The position numbers and the translations under genes were made by a program. DNA of 64,000 nt from Priestia koreensis (GTDB lineage Bacteria > Bacillota > Bacilli > Bacillales > Bacillaceae_H): assembly GCF_001274935.1 (NCBI RefSeq), contig NZ_LILC01000015.1, positions 1-64,000 of the forward strand. The letters run 5' to 3'. The notes under the pieces are model-generated. The model worked only from the letters and a program-made list of their open reading frames with translations, was not told the DNA's origin and did no database searches. The stretch's first letter is position 1, and each line of letters opens with the position of its first letter. Positions 58,082 through 64,000 of the stretch are shown piece after piece.

Positions 58082-60726
58082 TGTATCCTTCCTTCTTCAT
58101 TTACAGATTTGTTCTTTAGGTAAATGTCACTACTAATATTATTATTTGTTTCAGGAAAAGCTACAGCAAAACCTATTGGAATAAGGCTCGCATTAAACCC
58201 AACATCTTTAGTGTGATGGAATACAGGAGTATTAGGATTTAACGGATAAATAAATAATTTAGGTGTTGTGATACTGCTTTTTCGATCTGTCTCATCAAAT
58301 CTTTCTTGACCAGCAGCAACAATGGCCTTAACGTCTACTCGGTCTCTAGGAATTGAGTTTATATCGGCTGATTGACCACGAGTTACGCAGTTAGAGATAG
58401 AGAGTGGTCCAAGATTAACTTGTTGATTATGATTGCTAGGAATCCCTTCTACTATGATAACTTTCCAGTTGCGTAATTCTCCATAGTCATTGTTAAGTAA
58501 TTCAATGTATTCAATAATGCTTTCAGACGACGACTTAGTAGACCCCTCGTAGGTTTGATAGTTTGATAGAAATGAAATAACATGTTCTACAGGTACATGT
58601 TCTGCGACGTGATATTTTGTTTTTCCTTTTCGCTCTTTCTTTTCCTGTTGGAGAATATTCGGATAGATTATCTCTATTAATTTTGTTGTAACTGCCATAT
58701 TATTAATAAATACATCTTTTTCTTTTGAAAAAAGCCTAGTTTGATGAAGTTTATTACTATAATTTTGATAGGCTGCTTGCGCGTTTCGCATCTTTAGGTT
58801 ACTTGTAAGCATCATTTTAGGATGAGCTAGCATGCGAATCGCATAGTTGCTTGGAGATAAATTTTCATCCTTCAACAATTCAAATTCGTCTCTCAATTGG
58901 TGCATAGCAACTGCTAGGTGCTCAAAGTTTGATGCAATATTGCTTGAAGTGTAAATGCGACATAAATCAAGATATGGTTTTCTATATCCGAACCAGCGCC
59001 CCATTTGCATAAGAGTATCGTACATTAGTGTATTGCGGTAATAGTAACTAATTGTTAGGCCTTCTAATGTTAAACCACGGGACAGTTTATCTCCTCCTAC
59101 AGCAATAACGTTCAAACCTTTTTCTTTATGGCGGTGATATTCTAGAGTTTCTTCGCTATTTCCGTTTATCTCCATAACGTCGATTTTTGTGCAAATAGTT
59201 TTCATCTTCTCATAAACACTTTTCCAATTAAACGTGTCATAATTAGTTTCTCTGGATTGATTCCATAGAGCAGACTTTTCTACAAACTCTAATTTATAAA
59301 GTTTTTCTATCTCTTTAACAATGGAGCTATTAGGGCTAAAGCGCACTTGATTAACAATATCATTAAATGCTTCCTCAACTACATCCTTTAAAGAACTTTG
59401 TACTGAAGTAAAACGAGAGGTATGAATAAGCATAGAATTGTGTTCATTTTCCTGTCCTCGTAACCCTCTAATTGATACAGTAATCAAGAAAGCTTCAATA
59501 GCCTCTTTAAGTTTAGGTGGAATAGTATTCAATTTATAATGTTCATCTTTTTTCTTAATACTATTGAAAATTTTTTCGTCTGTTTCTCCAATATCAACGA
59601 TCAGAGACGGGCGACCATCGTCAGCATCTTCAGACGTATTAAAAAATTCATCAGGTCCGCAATAAGCTGTAGGTTTTGGTAATCCAATTAAAAAATCTTT
59701 AGGATATAAATCTTGCCCTTGATCTAATGTTTCATTATGAGTTCCTATTAATAAATTAGCAAAAGGTGTAGCTGTATAGCCGACATATACTTTTTGCTCA
59801 AACAGCATTAAAGTCTCCCTAATAAGTCTGTTAATAGTTTTTGGGTCTTCTCCCTTTTTTTTATCACTAGTATCAATTGAAGCTTGGTCTGCTTCATCAT
59901 CAATAATTAATGTAGGGATGTGTGAATCACCAGCTTGAGAGATTAAATTTTTCATTAAATCAATTAATCGCTCAAGTACATCTTTATTTTTCTTCACAAC
60001 AAGAAGTGTCTTATTTCCACTTAAATTATATGAGATATTTGCTTGTATACCTGTTACATCATTTTCTACTGAGGTTAGAGCATGAATAAAATGATCGTCG
60101 TCATTATTAAGTATTGTACCAACACCAATATTTGATTTTCCAATAACTTCTTCTTCTAAACGTAATTGAGTTTGTGCTCGCAAGTCATTATGAATACCTG
60201 ATAATACAATTACTAACTTGTAACCTTCGTCATATGCTTTATTAATGAGGCCAGTAAAGTTGGCAGTTTTACCAGATTGAACATATCCAAGTACTAAACC
60301 ACGAAAGTCAAATGAGCTAATTTCCTTAGGGTTCCCAATCGAGCGGAAGATTTCATCTGTTGTTTCATCAATTACATCAATAACATCCTGTTTCCATTTT
60401 TTCTTTTGAACTAAATATTGTTGATATCTTTGCCAAAAAAAACGATCAGTTCTTTTTTTTACATCATACCAACCGTTAGGTTCATTTACTCGCAACACAA
60501 CAGGGGATGAATGATAAATAACCCCTACATAAGTGGTGTATAATTCTAGTTTCCAGTTTTCTATCGTTCTTTTTTCAACTTCGTTATTTGTAACAAAATT
60601 ATCCATAAACATACAGGTTTTATTAAATAATTCTTCTTTTGAAACGCTGCTGTTATTAATGGATTTAAATGTATTGTATTGAACTTTAAAAAAGTTAAAA
60701 TAATCTTCTTTAGTTGTCACCTGCAT
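58078..60726 (-). CDS. Z1-domain SF2 helicase-like ATPase
   Basis: An 882-residue ATPase with the Z1 domain. An N-terminal region (about 1-130) precedes Walker A GYVQSGKTANF (about 145-155). A DEAD-type Walker B, IIDDEADQAS, is at about 271-280, with motif III-like VGYTATPFANLL. The C-terminal helicase lobe has GGDKLSRGLTLEG and motif VI QMGRWFGYR (about 573-581). All nucleotide-binding motifs are intact. ATG start behind GAGGAGAAAG; it overlaps the GHKL gene by 17 nt and the nuclease gene by 4 nt. Translocation or remodelling on target DNA is inferred from family. Confidence 0.92.
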   Translation of the reverse strand: MQVTTKEDYFNFFKVQYNTFKSINNSSVSKEELFNKTCMFMDNFVTNNEVEKRTIENWKLELYTTYVGVIYHSSPVVLRVNEPNGWYDVKKRTDRFFWQRYQQYLVQKKKWKQDVIDVIDETTDEIFRSIGNPKEISSFDFRGLVLGYVQSGKTANFTGLINKAYDEGYKLVIVLSGIHNDLRAQTQLRLEEEVIGKSNIGVGTILNNDDDHFIHALTSVENDVTGIQANISYNLSGNKTLLVVKKNKDVLERLIDLMKNLISQAGDSHIPTLIIDDEADQASIDTSDKKKGEDPKTINRLIRETLMLFEQKVYVGYTATPFANLLIGTHNETLDQGQDLYPKDFLIGLPKPTAYCGPDEFFNTSEDADDGRPSLIVDIGETDEKIFNSIKKKDEHYKLNTIPPKLKEAIEAFLITVSIRGLRGQENEHNSMLIHTSRFTSVQSSLKDVVEEAFNDIVNQVRFSPNSSIVKEIEKLYKLEFVEKSALWNQSRETNYDTFNWKSVYEKMKTICTKIDVMEINGNSEETLEYHRHKEKGLNVIAVGGDKLSRGLTLEGLTISYYYRNTLMYDTLMQMGRWFGYRKPYLDLCRIYTSSNIASNFEHLAVAMHQLRDEFELLKDENLSPSNYAIRMLAHPKMMLTSNLKMRNAQAAYQNYSNKLHQTRLFSKEKDVFINNMAVTTKLIEIIYPNILQQEKKERKGKTKYHVAEHVPVEHVISFLSNYQTYEGSTKSSSESIIEYIELLNNDYGELRNWKVIIVEGIPSNHNQQVNLGPLSISNCVTRGQSADINSIPRDRVDVKAIVAAGQERFDETDRKSSITTPKLFIYPLNPNTPVFHHTKDVGFNASLIPIGFAVAFPETNNNISSDIYLKNKSVNEEGRIQ

Positions 60727-62182
60727 AATCTTTCTCCTCTATTACAAATTTAATTGTGTTGCGATTAAACTTTTCCATTGAAGGCGTCATGAGAATAATG
60801 TTTGTTAGTTCATCTAAACTGTCAGAATCCATTAGTTGCTTATACATATTAGCTAATTCAGAAATAAGCGATTTATCACTTTCACTAATCTGTTGAACTT
60901 TCTCTTCTTCTACTTTAGGTATAATCACAATGTTTGCTGGTGAACCTAGTTCAACTAATTTTAAAAACATTTTCAGATTCTTGACCGTTTCATCACTGAC
61001 ATCTTCAATTATTCTTTGTAACAAGGGATGAGAACGATTTAATTTAAATACTGTGCCAGTTTCGTTATCTTCTTGTCTCCATGTATTTATATTGCTTCGA
61101 ACGGTAGTGTCTGAGGTGTTACTCTGCGTTCTGAAATAAAACACTTGCTTAGATATATCTCGTGCCTCACGAGCAATTGCCTTCAATTGAGATTTAATAT
61201 TATCAGGGGGACTAACCATAGATTTTTTAATGTCAACATGCCATAGTTCATCTGACTTGTTAGTAATATCAATTCTAACTCTTGCTAATTGGGAAGCTTG
61301 ATCTTTTGGAAAAATATCTAACCAATTTCCAAAGTGCAATAATCGATTTTCGCGATAAATATAGAAGCCTTGATGTTCATTCCATCCCTTAATCCCACCA
61401 GCTTGCTTATATTCCTTAGGGGTTAGATAAGAAGCATGTGGTAGTATGTAAGTGCTTACTTTTATTTTCCCAATACCATCTTTTAAAACACGTGGTCTAA
61501 GAGGGTTTGTGTAATCGTGTGAAGATAAAAATGGGTCCCAAGCATCTAGAGAATTTTCATTTATCTCTATACAAAGATCTTCGTTTATTAAAGTATGGAA
61601 AACAAAAGAGAGATGGTTATATATCCGATCGACTTTTGAAAAGAAACTGTTTGCCAGAATGGGGTTGTGTCCTGCTCTCATGAAGCGGTCTAACTTATCA
61701 ATATACACTACGGTTCCACAAATAGAAGTTATCTCAGCTATATTACTTCGTACTTCTAAGGGTATTTCTGTGAAAAGATCCCAACGATTTGTTTGAGAAA
61801 CATAGTCTAAATCCCAGCATCTCTCAACTAATACATCGTTCTTTTTACTTATTACACTAAGCCGTTTTCCAAGTGAAAATGAAGCTGTTTTCAATCCCAT
61901 ACCAAAGCGTCCTAACTCTTTATCTCCTCTTTCATTACGTGGATCTTTGGATCCAATAGACATAGCGTTTTGAATTTCTGTTAAATCCATCCCATTACCA
62001 TTATCAATAATTTGGATGTAGCCATTACCGTCATTATATTCAAATTGTAATTTTATTTTTTTCGCTTTGGCATCTATTGAATTATCTATAATATCAGCTA
62101 TAGCCGTTCTGGGATTATAGCCAATGGAACGTAGTGCATTTATGACAGGACCAGCTACTGGTTCTGTTAAAATAGTTTCCAT
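60710..62182 (-). CDS. GHKL ATPase, MORC/MutL-like, of a restriction-like system
   Basis: A 490-residue protein with an N-terminal Bergerat (GHKL) ATP-binding fold: the N box AIADIIDNSIDAKAKK (about 27-42), G1 DNGNGM (60-65) and G2 GRFGMGLKTASF (91-102), followed by a transducer-like domain. The C-terminal quarter is helical and Glu-rich. It lacks MutL endonuclease motifs. ATG start with a strong AAGGAGGTAATT site, downstream of its own promoter. It heads the four-gene cassette and probably acts as an ATP-driven clamp, by analogy with MORC and MutL. Confidence 0.9.
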   Translation of the reverse strand: METILTEPVAGPVINALRSIGYNPRTAIADIIDNSIDAKAKKIKLQFEYNDGNGYIQIIDNGNGMDLTEIQNAMSIGSKDPRNERGDKELGRFGMGLKTASFSLGKRLSVISKKNDVLVERCWDLDYVSQTNRWDLFTEIPLEVRSNIAEITSICGTVVYIDKLDRFMRAGHNPILANSFFSKVDRIYNHLSFVFHTLINEDLCIEINENSLDAWDPFLSSHDYTNPLRPRVLKDGIGKIKVSTYILPHASYLTPKEYKQAGGIKGWNEHQGFYIYRENRLLHFGNWLDIFPKDQASQLARVRIDITNKSDELWHVDIKKSMVSPPDNIKSQLKAIAREARDISKQVFYFRTQSNTSDTTVRSNINTWRQEDNETGTVFKLNRSHPLLQRIIEDVSDETVKNLKMFLKLVELGSPANIVIIPKVEEEKVQQISESDKSLISELANMYKQLMDSDSLDELTNIILMTPSMEKFNRNTIKFVIEEKDYAGDN

Positions 62183-62265
62183 AATTACCTCCTTAGTACT
62201 CTAAATATTAATTTTCTATATAAAGGATTATTGACCATACATTACAAAGTACATAGTTCTATTCT

Positions 62266-62295
62266 AGTATAAACTTATTTTTTTTGCTCTGTAAA
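62266..62295 (-). promoter_or_regulatory. Promoter of the GHKL-Z1-nuclease-AIPR cassette
   Basis: On the minus strand TTTACA (62290-62295) and TATACT (62266-62271), each 5/6 to consensus, have an 18-nt spacer. They lie between the methyltransferase terminator and the GHKL start, about 85 bp upstream of the ATG. Confidence 0.65.
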
Positions 62296-62305
62296 ATTAT
62301 CCATT

Positions 62306-62340
62306 AAAAAGAACAGCTATTTTTAGAATAGCTGTTCAAA
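62306..62340 (-). terminator. Terminator of the C5-methyltransferase gene
   Basis: GAACAGCTAT and ATAGCTGTTC form a 10-bp perfect stem around a 7-nt loop, with five T following on the minus strand. It separates the methyltransferase unit from the effector cassette. Confidence 0.88.
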
Positions 62341-62347
62341 CCTTATT

Positions 62348-64000
62348 CTATATAAATTTAAGTAAATTTGTTGCCAAAGCTTTTGCCAATAGAGGTGGAA
62401 CAGCATTTCCTACTTGCTGATATTGTTCATCTTTTCGACCTATAAAAATAAATTGATCTTGAAAAGATTGCAATCTTGCAGCTTCTCTAACACTTAATGC
62501 GCGAGCTTTAGTGGGATGTTGCCACATGGATTTACGCACGTTTACTACTGTTGGAGAAGGTTCCTCATATTTCAACCTTAAGTAAACAGTATTTTGAGTT
62601 CGTTTGGCATCCGTGTAGCTAGACTTTAATTCCTCTGGTAAGCTGTGAAAATTTTTACCATTGCTATTTTTAATTTCTTCAAACCGTTTTTTTATAAGAG
62701 GTGTGCTCTTAGTATTGAGATGATTAAATAAAATACTCTCACTTTTAAGGTTCTCCCTATAATAGTCAAGTAATGGAGAAACATGGTGATCTCTTTGTTG
62801 ATCCGGGTAATAAATATCGTTTTTATATCCAGAAATTTCGGTTTGAGGCTCAATAGCTTCTAAATCTTTAATTGCATCTTCAACTGTATAAGGAGAGTCG
62901 GTTAGTATCTTAGGTAATGCTATTTTTATGTTATCTTTTCGTACTCCCATCATAATAAATCTTTTTCTTTTTTGTGGTACACCATAATGTGATGAATCAA
63001 GTACCTCATCAACCACTTGATAGCCATAATACTTAAAGATGCTTTTTAGATACTCCACAACATTATAAGAATAAACTTCTGCTTTTACAGTAAATTCGTT
63101 TAATTCGTTAACACTTGTGAACAATCTTAAGCATTCTATTTCTTCATCATTTAATTCCTTGCAGCGTGTCAAAAAACGATTAAATTCATTGAAACTTACT
63201 AAAGAGGAAACTTTCTCATTTATCCTGATATGATGGTCGGTTAATTGTTCAAGTAATACTATAGCCTTGGTAATAATTTGTTGAATGACCTCACTACTGT
63301 GTTGGTAATTTGATAACTGTTTCACAATTTGCTGCACGTCTCTAATTTCTCTATTATCTTTTAGTTGCAAGTACTTCTTTTTTTCGAATCGTTTTTGTAA
63401 TGTCCTTAAAAGAGTTAGAGAATCTGTAGCACTAATGAAAGGGGAGGGGACGTCTGATAGCGACTCGAAATTTTCTACAAACTCCCTGATTTCATCGTTA
63501 TTAGAGACTAATAAATCAATCTGATCTAAGGAGTAAATAGGCTCGTTATCTTCAGCAATCAAGTCAAGATGTTGTAACGAGCTAAAATCATTTTTATTTA
63601 ACTTAGCTGTTTTGGTTACAAAAAATTTATGGACCGAAGAATGCATGGTTTTCACATTTTCCATTAGAAAAGCTACAGGCTTAATATCTCTAATTGCTCT
63701 TACGTACTCTTTAACCAACTGATTATTACCTGAAATCAAATAATTTTTTTGGCGATTGGCGTTAGAGAATCCTTGGCATGGAGGACCACCTACCACCACT
63801 GTTTGGTCCGAAGGTAAGTTTAAAGTTGTAAAGTCAATTTTTGTGATATCACTTTGATTTGTAGCAGGATCTTTTAGAATAATGTTGGAGTTGTTATTAT
63901 GGTTTATTATATAAGTGGACTGTGCAGCTTCGTTTAATTCTATCGCAGCTACAACGTTAAATCTTTGAGTTTGTTGAAAGCCGTTACTTAATCCACCGGC
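62348..64000 (-). CDS. DNA (cytosine-5)-methyltransferase, 5' end beyond the window
   Basis: A C5-MTase, probably the modification part of the island. The reading frame stays open to the right edge: 550 residues are visible, starting with AGGLSNGFQQ (motif I), so the N-terminus and start are missing. Motif IV is GGPPCQGFSNANRQ (catalytic Cys75 in visible numbering), motif VI FLMENV (about 112-117), motif VIII GVPQKRKRF (about 340-348) and motifs IX-X SVREAARLQSFQ and QVGNAVPP. About 180 extra residues, mostly helical and charged, sit between VI and VIII. The target is unknown. Confidence 0.93.
   Translation of the reverse strand, partial: AGGLSNGFQQTQRFNVVAAIELNEAAQSTYIINHNNNSNIILKDPATNQSDITKIDFTTLNLPSDQTVVVGGPPCQGFSNANRQKNYLISGNNQLVKEYVRAIRDIKPVAFLMENVKTMHSSVHKFFVTKTAKLNKNDFSSLQHLDLIAEDNEPIYSLDQIDLLVSNNDEIREFVENFESLSDVPSPFISATDSLTLLRTLQKRFEKKKYLQLKDNREIRDVQQIVKQLSNYQHSSEVIQQIITKAIVLLEQLTDHHIRINEKVSSLVSFNEFNRFLTRCKELNDEEIECLRLFTSVNELNEFTVKAEVYSYNVVEYLKSIFKYYGYQVVDEVLDSSHYGVPQKRKRFIMMGVRKDNIKIALPKILTDSPYTVEDAIKDLEAIEPQTEISGYKNDIYYPDQQRDHHVSPLLDYYRENLKSESILFNHLNTKSTPLIKKRFEEIKNSNGKNFHSLPEELKSSYTDAKRTQNTVYLRLKYEEPSPTVVNVRKSMWQHPTKARALSVREAARLQSFQDQFIFIGRKDEQYQQVGNAVPPLLAKALATNLLKFI

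Noticed and set aside
55098..64000. Prophage or transposon carrying the defence genes
   Set aside because: No integrase, transposase, structural phage gene or terminal repeat is visible within the window.

Overview
The window is the replication-origin region of a Bacillaceae chromosome (Bacillus/Priestia type; species not resolvable by eye). The evidence is the conserved order gyrA-gyrB-recF-rlbA-dnaN-dnaA / oriC / rpmH-rnpA-jag-mnmE-mnmG-rsmG-noc-soj-spo0J, then ychF-rpsF-ssb-rpsR, gdpP-rplI-dnaC, purA, a tRNA cluster and the walRKHIJ-htrC-rlmH block. The products closely resemble B. subtilis proteins. Genes left of oriC lie on the minus strand and nearly all genes right of it, up to about 43 kb, on the plus strand, so transcription runs away from the origin with replication.

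Layout. 1-260: tandem promoters and leader of an rRNA operon reading out of the window, behind the gyrA terminator. 261-9192: gyrA, gyrB, recF, rlbA, dnaN and dnaA on the minus strand. oriC is bipartite: a DnaA-box field upstream of dnaA (about 9296-9612), and an unwinding module with DnaA boxes, GC-rich spacer, DnaA-trios and AT-rich DUE between dnaA and dnaN (about 7691-7830). 10026-18771: rpmH to spo0J, with a parS site inside spo0J. 18801-32040: yyaC, an MscS channel, yyzM, yyaE, ychF, the S6/SSB/S18 operon, yybS, gdpP, rplI, dnaC and purA. 32237-32647: tRNA-Lys, -Glu, -Asp and -Phe. 32893-40560: walRKHIJ, htrC, a small CxxH/CxxC protein and rlmH, with a DnaA-box cluster in front of rlmH.

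From 40.8 to 55.1 kb the content is more variable: a Nudix protein, a histidine phosphatase, an ECF sigma/anti-sigma pair, a Fur-boxed siderophore ABC transporter (minus strand), a Fur-boxed ferredoxin-NADP reductase (plus strand), a tRNA-dihydrouridine synthase, a GNAT, a CotQ/YgaK-like flavoprotein, a small membrane protein, malate:quinone oxidoreductase and an ECF-transporter S component.

From 55.25 kb to the right edge lies a minus-strand DNA-modification/defence island: a C5-cytosine methyltransferase (cut by the edge), a GHKL (MORC/MutL-like) ATPase, a Z1-domain SF2 helicase-like ATPase, a PD-(D/E)XK nuclease (DUF4420 type) and an AIPR-family protein. The last four genes overlap or nearly touch and have their own promoter. 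A terminator separates them from the methyltransferase gene. This belongs to the MORC/MutL-linked restriction-like systems predicted by Iyer, Abhiman and Aravind, and is the best candidate here for poorly characterised biology. Other points worth a look are the lack of spoIIIJ/yidC between rnpA and jag, the lack of remB between recF and gyrB, a short reading frame coupled to noc, a 30-bp perfect palindrome between rpmH and rnpA, and repeated back-to-back inverted DnaA boxes.
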